From NCBI GenBank assembly GCA_900660155.1, contig CABFPE010000094.1, positions 1,686,496 to 1,750,495 of the forward strand: DNA of 64,000 bases, in the 5' to 3' direction. Positions 1-10,807 of the stretch are shown here, in pieces. The translations under genes were made by a program, and so were the position numbers. How positions within the stretch are numbered: position 1 is the first letter of the stretch; every line of letters begins with the position of its first letter. Source of the stretch: Hofstenia miamia (lineage: Eukaryota; Xenacoelomorpha; Acoela; Hofsteniidae). The notes beneath the pieces were generated by a model. It did not search any database. It saw only the letters and a list, made by a program, of their open reading frames with translations, and had not been told where the DNA came from.

Positions 1-6
1 TAACTT

Positions 7-591
7 TTGAGATATTCCTTTATGCATTTGAATAATGTGTCGTTTTTTAGGAGCTTAATTAATAATTTCATAGATCGACACATTAAGAAATCATTAGAAG
101 ACATTTTAATTAAAAACAAAAGATCAGAAAACAATCAAACTAATTATGAACATTATTTTAAGATCGAATATAGAGGACTTCATACCGAAAACATGATCAA
201 AGAACTCAAAAAAATATCAATAATTAAAGAAAATGTTAGATTTATATATAGCAATCATAAGCTAAGAACAAAATTTCAATTAAAATCTACAACTGAAGAA
301 ACCAATAAATCAAATATAATTTATCAAATCAAATGCACCTGTGGTGAAGATTATATTGGTTTTTCTAGTAGACAACTATCAAGAAGAATTAAAGAACATG
401 AGACCAGTTCTAATATATCTAATCATCTAAATAAATGCGGACTAAATTTTGAAACAAAAATATTACATCAGACGTCAAGATCAAGTAATTTAAAGATTAT
501 TGAGAGTATTTTTATAAAATCCTTGCAACCAAGTTTAAACACAAAAGAAGACTATATTTATAAATTAAATTTGCCACTTTTTAAAATTTAA
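7..591 (+). CDS. Penelope-like element, C-terminal GIY-YIG nuclease part
   Basis: A 194-codon open frame whose second half reads as a GIY-YIG endonuclease: IIYQIKCTCGEDYIGF at about residues 104-119, followed by SRQLSRRIKEHE. Penelope-like retroelements carry such a nuclease after their reverse transcriptase and use it to nick target DNA. The frame ends with SLQPSLNT followed by a short basic and hydrophobic tail, as Penelope-like proteins often do. The reverse transcriptase would lie upstream, outside the window, so this is only the 3' part. A second, diverged GIY-YIG piece follows at once on the other strand. Assignment to Penelope rather than another GIY-YIG element rests on the motif and the tail; I see no RT motifs here. 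Confidence 0.7.
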   Translation: MRYSFMHLNNVSFFRSLINNFIDRHIKKSLEDILIKNKRSENNQTNYEHYFKIEYRGLHTENMIKELKKISIIKENVRFIYSNHKLRTKFQLKSTTEETNKSNIIYQIKCTCGEDYIGFSSRQLSRRIKEHETSSNISNHLNKCGLNFETKILHQTSRSSNLKIIESIFIKSLQPSLNTKEDYIYKLNLPLFKI

Positions 592-1899
592 GAAATTATA
601 ATTATTATTGTAAAATCTAGTAAATTTAGAGGGAATAATTTGTAAAACTGACGATGACTTGGTAAGTCGAAATATATCTTGCATGTTCTGATATTGTTGA
701 CATAGTTTCGTGTTCTTTTATTCTTCTGCTTAGTTGTCTGCTACTACATCCAATATAGTCCTCACTACAGGCGTAATTGATTTTATAGATAACATTGGAC
801 TTATCGGATATATTTGTCATTGATCTTAATTCTAGGTGTTGACTAAGCTTTTGCGTTGTATAAACAAATCTCACATTTTCTTTAGTTAACATCATTTTTA
901 CAAGTATATACCATTTAAATCATAACCAGGGGCGCACCCAGCTTTTTTCTGAAGAGTTGAACTATTATATATATATATATATATTTGCATAGATATTCCT
1001 ACACTTAAAGTAGTTGATAAATTTATTATTCTGAGAATTTTATAACTATTGAANAAAAAATATCAATAATTAAAGAAAATGTTAGATTTATATATAGCAA
1101 TCATAAGCTAAGAAAAAAATTTCAATTAAAATCTACAACTGAAGAAACTAATAAATCAAATATAATTCATCAAATCAAATGCACCTTTTGTGAAGATTAT
1201 ATTGGTTTTTCTAGTAGACAACTATCAAGAAGAATTAAAGAACATGAGACCAGTTCTAATATATCTAATCATCTAAATAAATGCGGACTAAATTTTGAAA
1301 CAAAAATATTACATCAGACGTCAAGATCAAGTAATTTAAAGATTATTGAGAGTATTTTTATAAAATCCTTGCAACCAAGTTTAAACACAAAAGAAGACTA
1401 TATTTATAAATTAAATTTGCCACTTTTTAAAATTTAAGAAATTATAATTATTATTGTAAAATCTAGTAAATTTAGAGGGAATAATTTGTAAAACTGACGA
1501 TGACTTGGTAAGTCGAAATATATCTTGCATGTTCTGATATTGTTGACATAGTTTCGTGTTCTTTTATTCTTCTGCTTAGTTGTCTGCTACTACATCCAAT
1601 ATAGTCCTCACTACAGGCGTAATTGATTTTATAGATAACATTGGACTTATCGGATATATTTGTCATTGATCTTAATTCTAGGTGTTGACTAAGCTTTTGC
1701 GTTGTATAAACAAATCTCACATTTTCTTTAGTTAACATCATTTTTACAAGTATATACCATTTAAATCATAACCAGGGGCGCACCCAGCTTTTTTCTGAAG
1801 AGTTGAACTATTATATATATATATATATATTTGCATAGATATTCCTACACTTAAAGTAGTTGATAAATTTATTATTCTGAGAATTTTATAACTATTGAA
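209..1899. repeat. Direct duplication around a single N (209-1053 and 1055-1899)
   Basis: The 845 bases before the N at 1054 recur directly after it at a constant offset of 846, with only scattered substitutions, for example near 270 versus 1116 and near 330 versus 1184. The second block ends exactly where the first met the N. That is the shape of two overlapping contigs or two alleles placed end to end without merging. The repeated block holds both GIY-YIG pieces and the left end of the following hAT-type element. Confidence 0.85.
626..895 (-). pseudogene. Second Penelope-like GIY-YIG fragment, inverted
   Basis: The minus strand encodes about 89 residues with NVIYKINYACSEDYIGCSSR and RRIKEHET, clearly related to the plus-strand copy just upstream but diverged from it. 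The two face each other tail to tail with about 35 bp between their coding parts. Only the start of the nuclease domain is kept; the frame loses similarity after the EHET motif. Partial and inverted copies are known for Penelope-like elements. The same fragment appears again at 1472-1741, which I take to be an assembly duplicate rather than a second insertion. Confidence 0.6.
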
Positions 1900-3335
1900 T
1901 AGTCTGCACTTTTGACATTCTAAACAAAACAGAAAAGTTGATATTAACTAAACCCAACTAATCAATTTGAGACGTACTATTTCATATATCTACTATTCAT
2001 TGTCATATTTTCTAATTGAATTTTAATATAGCAAACCAAACGAGTATAACGTATATTTATGTCATAAACTACTAAAAGTGAATTATTTTCCCTACACCTA
2101 TACAGCCATTACTAAGGTTGGCTAACAGGCATTTTTCACAATTTTGAGGCATGCTACATGTAGCTTACTGAAATTTAAATTTCTAAATGGAGTTTTTCAA
2201 GATTATCTAATACTAATGTACAATTACTCAACTTTGATTAAGAAATTATACAGCATTCACTACAACTGGTGCGTAATAGTATATTTTTTTCAAATTTAGT
2301 CCATTTTTTCAATAGCTCAGTCAAGCCCTAGCTACCGTAGGTCCATCTCCGACTTCAACTCTTCAAAAAGAACAGGAGTGAGGTTCATTCCGTATTAAGA
2401 CTGTGTTACCGCAAAATAGCCTTAGTTACACTTTGTAACTTGCCATTATTGGTTTTACTACTTTATTATTCTATTGCTATGTAATTCACCATATTTCAAT
2501 ACCAGTAAAAAATAGAGAAAACGTATTCAAATATAGTTTCATAAACATTTCATTCAAAATTCCTAAATTTTTCATTGCTATTTGCGCTTTTGGCCATAAT
2601 TGGAATGAAAATAACAGATAAAAAATCATAGTAAATTAACATGCTGTAATTTGTATGAAAACCAAACATAACACATAAAAAAATTTTCACAAGAAAATCA
2701 TCGATGTGAGATAACAATTAAGGTTACAAGTGCTTCATACTTCTTTTAGCACTAAGAAGAAAATGTTCTAGGAATATATAAGTTAAATGTTGCCAGTAAC
2801 CAAACACTAAGATCAAATTTGGTTCTGCCTTAGATACCTTTTGTAAAACCTGTGATCATTGTTTCATTTCTTTAGGTTTGACACCACAATATCAGGCGTA
2901 TGACAGAGGATAAAAATGGTGTGAAATAAGAGTAATGTTATGCGTTCAATATACAAAAATGTGAATTCGGTGGTGGAAGCAACAGTAAATACTCTATTTA
3001 CTAGACATGACAATAAATATTCTCAAATCGGAACTTGTTCCGACAGGATTCTCTACTGTAAATGCTCACGTGAATGTTTTAGTAGACCGTAAATAATTGC
3101 AAATCATTGGCAATTTTTATTTTTCTAGAGTATTCAATAGATTAATCGATTTCCAGTTATTGGAATAATTGCAATATCAATAAAATATTGCTAAGCCCTG
3201 TAGATAGAGCAGAACAAATGCTTAATATATATGCACTATGATTGTTATAAACACATATTTCTTAAGGAAGGGAATCATCTGTGCTCTGTTGAAGGGGGAA
3301 AAGTTCCCCCAGTTCCCCCTCTCGGTGCGCCTCTG
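1773..3335. mobile_element. Non-autonomous hAT-type element with perfect 8-bp target duplication
   Basis: The left end reads CAGGGGCGCACC and the right end, reversed, reads CAGAGGCGCACC, which fits the CAGNGG ends of hAT transposons. Identical ATCATAAC flanks lie at 1765-1772 and 3336-3343, the 8-bp duplication hAT insertion makes. The 1.56 kb between holds no transposase frame that I can see and is very AT-rich, so this looks like a deletion derivative moved by another element. A (TA)n run lies near the left end. A second left end at 927-1053 belongs to the assembly duplicate. The matching target duplication suggests a fairly young insertion into the older Penelope-like sequence. Confidence 0.8.
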
Positions 3336-3343
3336 ATCATAAC

Positions 3344-3594
3344 ATATTGTTCCTCTATAAAATACGTATATGATAAATGTTATATTCATTTAGGGTGAAA
3401 ACATTGTATTCCAATATCAAAAACGATCTCAGAATTTCTGATAAAATAAAAAATATTCTTCTAAATTATCAACTTCACTCACTAATACTAAATAATTTCT
3501 GAGTCGAAAGTTTGAAAATAAGCATCGATATAAAATACTAATAAATAAAACAACTTCAATTAACATTTACAAAATTTCTAAAGTATACTAACAA
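3344..3594. other. AT-rich 3' flank of the MORN2-like gene
   Basis: This stretch lies downstream of the MORN2 stop codon on the minus strand. It should contain the 3' UTR and polyadenylation signal, and it is too AT-rich for one AATAAA to be singled out safely. I see no coding or repeat signature. Confidence 0.4.
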
Positions 3595-6417
3595 TTAAAA
3601 ATTTAATTTAAATTTCAATCCAAGCGCGGCTTTGTAATTGAATTCACCTTCCCATTCCTGACCGTCTGGATCCAGAAACTCTCCAAAGCCTTCAGCTCTA
3701 GAATGTTCATTTGTTACAGAATACCGATAAGAATGCCAGAAATCCTTAATAACAATTTGTTCTTAATATCAACTTGCTTCGATATTCGAACAGCATATTA
3801 GTTCAAATGTAATTCAAAAGAACACAGGCCTCATATAAAGACCTTCATTTTAAAGTATTAAGATTCATCACAATTTCTAATATTTTCTGTTGTTAATATA
3901 TGACAATCTTTAAAACTGCATATTTTTTAATTCAATTAATAAAAATCTCGTATAAATTAGAAACTACCTATTTAATCAATACATCATTTTGTAATACCTT
4001 ATGAATCTAAATGTTTCGGTTCTAGAATAAACATTAAGAAACCTAGTAAAGCTAAACTATTATCTACTGTTTTTGGAATAGTTTTAATGATTCACAGCAG
4101 AGTTGTAAGCGGATAGACAGTCATTTCTAAATGTTTGAATTATGAAAACTTGGAACATTTCTATCTGTGGAGGTCTAAAATATGGAATTTTAGAAAACAT
4201 AGGGAACTTCTTGAGATCAAATTTAGAAGAGAAATGTGTCTATTAAAAGTGCAGTTACAACAAAAGACTGATTAGATTGTGTTAGCGGAAGCTGGAAGCT
4301 TTTCTGCCTTTTTAATAATGATTGCAAAATTATGAGTTAAAAATACTAAGGTTGTTTTATGATGTTCGAAAAACTTTCAATGTCTAAGAAATTCATTAGA
4401 AATTTTATATACGAGGGGCGTTCAATAAGTAATGGCAACTGGATCATAGAATTTTTATTCACGAATAAAACAACACAATGACATTCAAAGTCCTTCAAAA
4501 TACTCCCCTCGCACCTCCACGCAGCGTCGGTGTCTTCGTATCCATGCTTGGAACATTTCTGCGTACTCCGGAAGAGGGATACTCTTCAGCTCCTGATTTA
4601 TCCTCCTAGCCAAATCTTGTTCTCTCGAAAAATTGCACCCAGCCATGCGTTCGGTGAGTTTTGGAAACGCCCAGAAATCGCACGGGGCAAGATCTGGGCT
4701 GTAGGGTGGGTGCGCCACTGGTTTCAGGCGGTTTTCGGTGATGAAATCCCTCGTTTTGGCAGCTGTGTGGCTTGAGGCATTGTCATGGTGGATGTGGATG
4801 CGACCATCTCGAAGTCTTTGTGGCCTCGTGGCGGCGACGCTCTGCAGAACTCGAGGCAGGACTTGTTCAGTATAGAAGCCAGCATTCACATTCTGTCCTT
4901 TGGGCACCATAACCACCTCCACGGGACCATTGATGGAGAGAAAAACCACAAACATCTGCTTCCGGGATCTGAACCCCGAGCACAGAACCGTTGGTCGAGG
5001 GTCTTCAGGGCTCAACCATTCCTTGTTCTGATGCTTGTGGGGCACTTGAAAGTAATAAAACCACTTCTCGTCCCCAGTGACGATATCGGAGAGTCTTCGG
5101 TTGCTTTGTCCAGCGAATTGTTCCAGGAATTCTCGCGAACATCTCACCCTCTCCTGTTTTTGCTCCTGGGACAGCATGTGTGGCACCCATCTTGCACAGA
5201 TCTTCCGCAGCTGCAGGTGTTCATGGAGAATCGTGGAAACACTTCCAACAGATATGCCACATTCTTCACTGAGTAGAGCAACCGTGATATTTCGATCGTC
5301 GTCCACTAAGGCCTTGACTTGGGCAATTTTCTCCTTGGTCATGACCTCCACAGGGCGCCCACTCCGAGGGTCGTCTTCCAGGTGCTCCCTGCCAGCGCGA
5401 AAAGCCTCCACCCACCTGGCGACTGTGCGATATGAAGGAGCAGTATCCCCCAGTACCACAACCAAGTCCTGGGTAATCTTGGCCGCAGAGTCTCCGAGCT
5501 TGTGGTGCGCAAAAACGTAGAATCGCCAACCTTCCGGTGAAAAATCTGCCATTTCAGCCATACCAGAAAATATGACCGTCTTCAACGTCGAATAACTACT
5601 GACTCCAACGTACAAACTGCTAGATCTAGCGTGATTAGAACTGACTAATGATTGGTTAGTTATGTAAACAAAGCGTCATTACTCTACTCCGACTGCTACT
5701 GTTACGTAATCAGAAGTTGCCATTACTTATTGAACGCCCCTCCTATTGATGAAAAAATTTGGATGATTGAGAAGCTGAAAGGTGTCGCAATGAGATCATC
5801 AGAATTGAAAATTGTAATAACAAGCCTGTGCAATGTAAATACGCTCACCATATGTTGTTTTTGTACAATCAAAATTATTGTATGCCTTACACGCTTGGTG
5901 ATCGAATAATTCCCACACGAACCTTCATAATTTCATATTCTTTTAAAACATAACATAGAAAAACAAATTAAGGTATCCTTAAATACTTGATTTTAACTAA
6001 ATGTAAAAATTTTTATGAGTACCTGTTGTTTGTGAAATGACCTTTATAAATCGAACCGTCTGGCCAATAATACGTGCCGTTTCCATGAAATTGGTTATCA
6101 AGAAATTCACCATCATAGCTTGCACCTAAATTAAAATATATTCTGCTTAATGCCATAATAAATCAAGAGTCAATAAACTACCTGAAGAATATTCTAATTT
6201 TCCAAGCCCACTCATTTTATCATTTTCCCAATTTCCGGAATATACAGTTCCATCTGCTGAAACATGTCGACCCATACCATGACGAAATACTTTTCCATCT
6301 GGAAGACGCATGTAGTCACCATCTAATATTAATATTACAAAAAAAAGTATCTCTTAGCTAAATTACCATATTTATCGCTATTAGGAAACATGAATACTCC
6401 ATTTAGAACTTTAGGTA
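3595..6417 (-). CDS. MORN2: MORN2-like protein, last four coding exons
   Basis: Four minus-strand exons, 6367-6417, 6182-6322, 6023-6125 and 3595-3697, join with consistent phases and AG/GT borders. The joined reading contains FPNSDKYDGDY, then MORN repeats (DGTVYSGNWENDKMSGLGKL; SYDGEFLDNQFHGNGTYYWP; DGSIYKGHFTNNR), and ends DPDGQEWEGEFNYKAAL...FKLNF followed by TAA. The layout, including the C-terminal EW.G.F stretch and the K-L-K-like tail, follows MORN2, a small MORN-repeat protein reported in spermatogenesis and LC3-linked phagocytosis in mammals. About 130 residues are present. The exon at 6367-6417 starts in mid-codon, so at least one 5' exon lies upstream and was not found. Two introns are only 44 and 56 bp; the third (3698-6022) is 2.3 kb and holds a mariner. 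None of the exons is long enough to stand out as an open frame. Confidence 0.85.
4412..5743 (-). mobile_element. Complete mariner (IS630-Tc1-mariner, DD34D) with TIRs and TA duplication
   Basis: A 1332-bp element with 29-bp terminal inverted repeats (4412-4440 and 5715-5743) that differ only at the outermost base, flanked by TA at 4410-4411 and 5744-5745. It encodes one uninterrupted transposase on the minus strand. It is visibly richer in G+C than the DNA around it, which is common for mariners that arrived by horizontal transfer. It sits in the last intron of the MORN2-like gene, in the same orientation as that gene. Nearly identical ends and an open frame argue for a recent insertion. Confidence 0.95.
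4485..5561 (-). CDS. Mariner transposase, apparently full length
   Basis: A cut-and-paste transposase that binds the TIRs and inserts at TA. Counting from an upstream ATG at 5615 the frame is 376 codons. I prefer the ATG at 5561 (MAEMADFSPEG), giving 358 residues, nearer the usual mariner length of about 345. In the 376-residue count a helix-turn-helix lies near residues 115-133 (GISVGSVSTILHEHL), the WVPHML signature at 143-148, catalytic Asp at 182 (VTGDEKWFYYF), 278 (HHDNASSHTA) and 313 (YSPDLAPCDFW). Thirty-four residues separate the last two, which is the mariner DD34D spacing. No stop or frameshift interrupts it, so it may still be active, though that cannot be judged from sequence alone. 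Confidence 0.93.
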   Translation of the reverse strand: MAEMADFSPEGWRFYVFAHHKLGDSAAKITQDLVVVLGDTAPSYRTVARWVEAFRAGREHLEDDPRSGRPVEVMTKEKIAQVKALVDDDRNITVALLSEECGISVGSVSTILHEHLQLRKICARWVPHMLSQEQKQERVRCSREFLEQFAGQSNRRLSDIVTGDEKWFYYFQVPHKHQNKEWLSPEDPRPTVLCSGFRSRKQMFVVFLSINGPVEVVMVPKGQNVNAGFYTEQVLPRVLQSVAATRPQRLRDGRIHIHHDNASSHTAAKTRDFITENRLKPVAHPPYSPDLAPCDFWAFPKLTERMAGCNFSREQDLARRINQELKSIPLPEYAEMFQAWIRRHRRCVEVRGEYFEGL

Positions 6418-6739
6418 CTAAATAAACACATGTTATGTTAGTAAAAGGATTGCGTATTTAATATGAGATTATTTAAACACGTTATTATAACCTACAAAAA
6501 ACGCTCTTTTTGTGATATCTATATGCTATGAAAAATCTACCAATAGAAACGGATAGACAAAATCGTTAATAAAAGTTCAAAAAAATAATTTCCGATTTAT
6601 GTTATTCCAAGGAATTCGTCTAGTAGCAGTATAACTCAAGGTAATTGTAGGTTCATTCCACTGTTTGTATGAAAATTGTGCTAAATTTCTGAACATAATA
6701 CAGAGGGTGGGAAATTAGGAAAGTATAAGACAAGAAACA

Positions 6740-6740
<1 letters not shown>

Positions 6741-6788
<48 letters not shown>
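6741..6788. repeat. (AAT)n microsatellite
   Basis: About 16 tandem AAT units directly before the 5' part of the LINE that follows. Such runs often form at or seed LINE insertion points. Confidence 0.85.
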
Positions 6789-6789
<1 letters not shown>

Positions 6790-8775
6790 TGGGCAGGGAG
6801 CCCAGTTGGTAAAGACGCAGATTGGTAAGCTGAGGTTAAGCAACTGTGGTCGTGGTTACAAAACTGGATGACTTAGCTCACCCAGTAGGAAGCACTCTAA
6901 AGCCTTGGTTGGCAACTTCTTGGCCCAAGGGCAGTCCAAAATGAAAGCTCATGAGGCAGGAGGGTCTCTCAAGCTTTGGTTGGCAACTGGCTAGAACAAT
7001 GTGAGTCCAAAATCAAACACAATCCTAATCACTGATGACAAGTCATGAAAGAGCAAAGGCCTTCAATTGTCAGAGGGTGCTAAGAATCTCCGGACAAGCG
7101 GACTCCACAATCGGGAGTGTGGACTCAAGAAGTGGCCGTATAGGATCCACACAGACCAATGAAAAACGGCACAAGTGGACAGATGAGCAAAACAGGACAG
7201 CATTGGAGTATTACAGAAGAAGCGTGCCAAATGAGAGGGGTTACAGGAAGTGAATGTTGGAAGAATGGAGGAAGACAGGAACGGGATTAGAAGTTACAGA
7301 GCAGAGGCTAGCAGGACAAGTGCGAAAGTTACAGTTGGAAGAGAAAAAAGAGAAAAAGAGAGTTGAACAGGCTAAGCAAAGGGAAGATGAAGTGATAGAC
7401 GTTGAGACAGAAGTGGCGGAAGCAGCAGAACCAGTGGATGCAGAAACTGAAGCAGCAATCAAGGAAAAAATGAAGGAAGAAATAGGTGAGAGAACTAGGT
7501 TGCCAGTTACAAGAGAAGTTAAGAAAAGCAAGCTAGCAGTAGAAACAGCAAAGGTCAATAAAGTGTTGGAGAGGATAGATACCAGGAGTGTCACAGAAGT
7601 AAATGGCTTAGTGTTTGCAGGCGCATGGGAACTGCTTAAGAATGTAGGTATGGACATGAAGAAGAAAAGGCGACAAGAAGATAAGGGAGACAGAAAGCCA
7701 GCATGGGAGAGAAGAATGGAGAATAAAGTGGCAAAGATTAGGCAGCAAATTAGGGAAGATCAGGACAAGTAAGGCGGTACAGGATAGGTGCAGGGTAGGT
7801 AAGAGGAATACTATAGAAACTGCAAGAGAAGAACTAAAGCAAAGATTAGTTGCAGAAGCTGAGAAACTAAGAAAATATAGGACAAGAGCAAAGCAAGCAA
7901 GAGACAACATGAAGTTTGAGGCCCAATAAGGAAGATTCTACAAAGAACTAGATGCAGGAGAAAAGACTACAGCTAGAGAAAAGACTACAACTAGAGTAGG
8001 CGAGGATGCAGTAAGGTTCTTGGAGAATATATGGGGAAGTGAGGGACCAGAGATAGAGAGTGAGCAGATGCAGAAGGAGTTCCGACAAGAAGTAATCACA
8101 ACTGCAAAGCTGAAAAAGGCTCTAAAGAAGATGAAGAATTGGAAGGCGCCAGGCAGAGATGAGGTACATGGGTATTGGCTGAATAAGTTCACAAGTGTTC
8201 ATGAGAGACTAGCAGTAGCATTGGAGGAGTGTGTGGTGAGTGGGTTTCCAGAGTGGATGGTAGTGGGAAGGACATTTCTGATACAGAAGGACCCAAAGAA
8301 AGGTATTGAGGCAAGCAACTTCAGGCCAATAACATGTCTGCCAACAATGTGGAAATTGCTAACTTCTGTAATTTCAAGTAGGCTGGCATGTTACTTAGAA
8401 CAGAACAGGTTGATACCAGAGGAGCAGAAGGGATGTAGGACAAAGACGAGAGGATGTGAAGATCAGTTGTTAATAGACCAGACAGTAGTGGAGAATTGTA
8501 GAAAAAGTAAGACAAACTTAGCAATGGCATGGATAGACTACAGGAAGGCATATGACAGCCTATCACATAGGTGGGTATTGAGGACAATAGAGACCAATGG
8601 AGTTTCACAGAAACGGGTTGAGTTTCTAGAGAGGAAGATGGGAAAGTGGCAGACTGAGATAGACGGCATAGGTTGAGGTTTAGACGGGGTATATTCCAGG
8701 GAGACAGCTTAGCACTTCTACTGTTTGTAGTTATGTTAATACCTATCACAGAAAAGTTAAAGGAGACAGGCATAG
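6789..8775 (+). pseudogene. Decayed LINE (non-LTR retrotransposon), N-terminal region and part of RT
   Basis: Plus-strand coding remains of one non-LTR element. At 7035-7772 a charged region starts with KWTDEQNRTALEYYRRSVPN and runs into a Lys/Glu-rich stretch; a single in-frame TGA at 7251-7253 splits it. After a further interruption, 8020-8676 carries the reverse transcriptase start: NWKAPGRDEVHGYWL, NFRPITCLPTMWKL, and motif A in AWIDYRKAYDSLSH. Next comes, in another frame, GIFQGDSLALLLFVVML, the region before the catalytic ADD box. The ADD box itself is missing. From memory the RT resembles a LINE group common in invertebrates with CLPT.WKL and DY.KAYDS motifs; I cannot fix the clade. 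About 2 kb remains of what should be a longer element. Confidence 0.75.
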
Positions 8776-10807
8776 GGTATAAGAGGAGTTTCTAGAGAGG
8801 TAAATGGGAAAGCGCAGACTGAAATAGATAGTAGTAAAATTACAAAAAAAATATAACATATAGCTAAAATTAGTTATATAAATATTAAAATAATGTAGCA
8901 TGTAAGGAAAGAATTGTTATGCATGACAGGAGGTTCTTATACAGCTAGTTTGACGTCGTCTTTTTAGGTTTATTTCTAATGGGGTAGGTATTAGGTAATT
9001 AAGAGGATGATCTTGAACAAAACCGTATTTAAAAGTGTTAATGATAAATGTTACCATCTAAATTGATTTGGTTTGCATTTTCACTAGAACAATTAATAAT
9101 ATGCTGCGCGCAATTACATATCTTTTGAACATTATAATTGAGTTTATAACTGTGAGGAATATTCTAATACAAATAAAATGATGGCATCAAACACAGTTTG
9201 TAGAATCTGTTTGCCTTCAACATTTTTTACTAAACCAAGCCTTTATTCTCATTTGATCAAGTGTTTATTCCAACTTAGATCATTACTGATAGTAAGCCCT
9301 AGTACTTTATATAGGAAATCACATCCTTTTCATCGGGCAATTGGCCTTCACACTTCTAACATATCATTTGCTTACATTCGTTACCCCATTGTATTATATT
9401 ATTCACCTCTGTGATGATTTTCACTGAGTCTCTGTACATGCATATGGGTATCAAGCTATTGATATCATCTGCATATTTCTGAAGTTGACTATGTGTATTC
9501 AAACATTTCAGATCATCGATATACATTTTAAAAAGCATAGGGCGAAGAAGTGATCCTTGAAGAACTCCACAATTCATTTTCTTCATTGATGATCTCAAAT
9601 CTCCCCCAACCATTTTACTATTGAACCGAATTACACAAATTGTATGCTTTCAGAAGTAGAATATTGTGGTTCAAAGCTTCTGAAATGTCATATNAGGACA
9701 ATAGAGACCAATGGAGTTTCACAGAAACGGGTTGAGTTTCTAGAGAGGAAGATGGGAAAGTGGCAGACTGAGATAGACGGCATAGGTTGAGGTTTAGACG
9801 GGGTATATTCCAGGGAGACAGCTTAGCACTTCTACTGTTTGTAGTTATGTTAATACCTATCACAGAAAAGTTAAAGGAGACAGGCATAGGGTATAAGAGG
9901 AGTTTCTAGAGAGGTAAATGGGAAAGCGCAGACTGAAATAGATAGTAGTAAAATTACAAAAAAAATATAACATATAGCTAAAATTAGTTATATAAATATT
10001 AAAATAATGTAGCATGTAAGGAAAGAATTGTTATGCATGACAGGAGGTTCTTATACAGCTAGTTTGACGTCGTCTTTTTAGGTTTATTTCTAATGGGGTA
10101 GGTATTAGGTAATTAAGAGGATGATCTTGAACAAAACCGTATTTAAAAGTGTTAATGATAAATGTTACCATCTAAATTGATTTGGTTTGCATTTTCACTA
10201 GAACAATTAATAATATGCTGCGCGCAATTACATATCTTTTGAACATTATAATTGAGTTTATAACTGTGAGGAATATTCTAATACAAATAAAATGATGGCA
10301 TCAAACACAGTTTGTAGAATCTGTTTGCCTTCAACATTTTTTACTAAACCAAGCCTTTATTCTCATTTGATCAAGTGTTTATTCCAACTTAGATCATTAC
10401 TGATAGTAAGCCCTAGTACTTTATATAGGAAATCACATCCTTTTCATCGGGCAATTGGCCTTCACACTTCTAACATATCATTTGCTTACATTCGTTACCC
10501 CATTGTATTATATTATTCACCTCTGTGATGATTTTCACTGAGTCTCTGTACATGCATATGGGTATCAAGCTATTGATATCATCTGCATATTTCTGAAGTT
10601 GACTATGTGTATTCAAACATTTCAGATCATCGATATACATTTTAAAAAGCATAGGGCGAAGAAGTGATCCTTGAAGAACTCCACAATTCATTTTCTTCAT
10701 TGATGATCTCAAATCTCCCCCAACCATTTTACTATTGAACCGAATTACACAAATTGTATGCTTTCAGAAGTAGAATATTGTGGTTCAAAGCTTCTGAAAT
10801 GTCATAT
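8581..10807. repeat. Direct duplication around a single N (8581-9693 and 9695-10807)
   Basis: The 1113 bases before the N at 9694 recur immediately after it at offset 1114, seemingly without change over most of their length. The block spans the end of the plus-strand LINE and part of the minus-strand LINE. The join creates a false reading frame across the N. This is best read as an unmerged contig overlap. Confidence 0.88.

Noticed and set aside
4530-5520. Plus-strand and other-frame open frames within the mariner
   Set aside because: Shadows of the GC-rich transposase on the opposite strand; no motifs of their own.
9618-9887. Open frame crossing the N at 9694
   Set aside because: It joins unrelated sequence over an assembly join and duplicates part of 8504-8773; not a gene.
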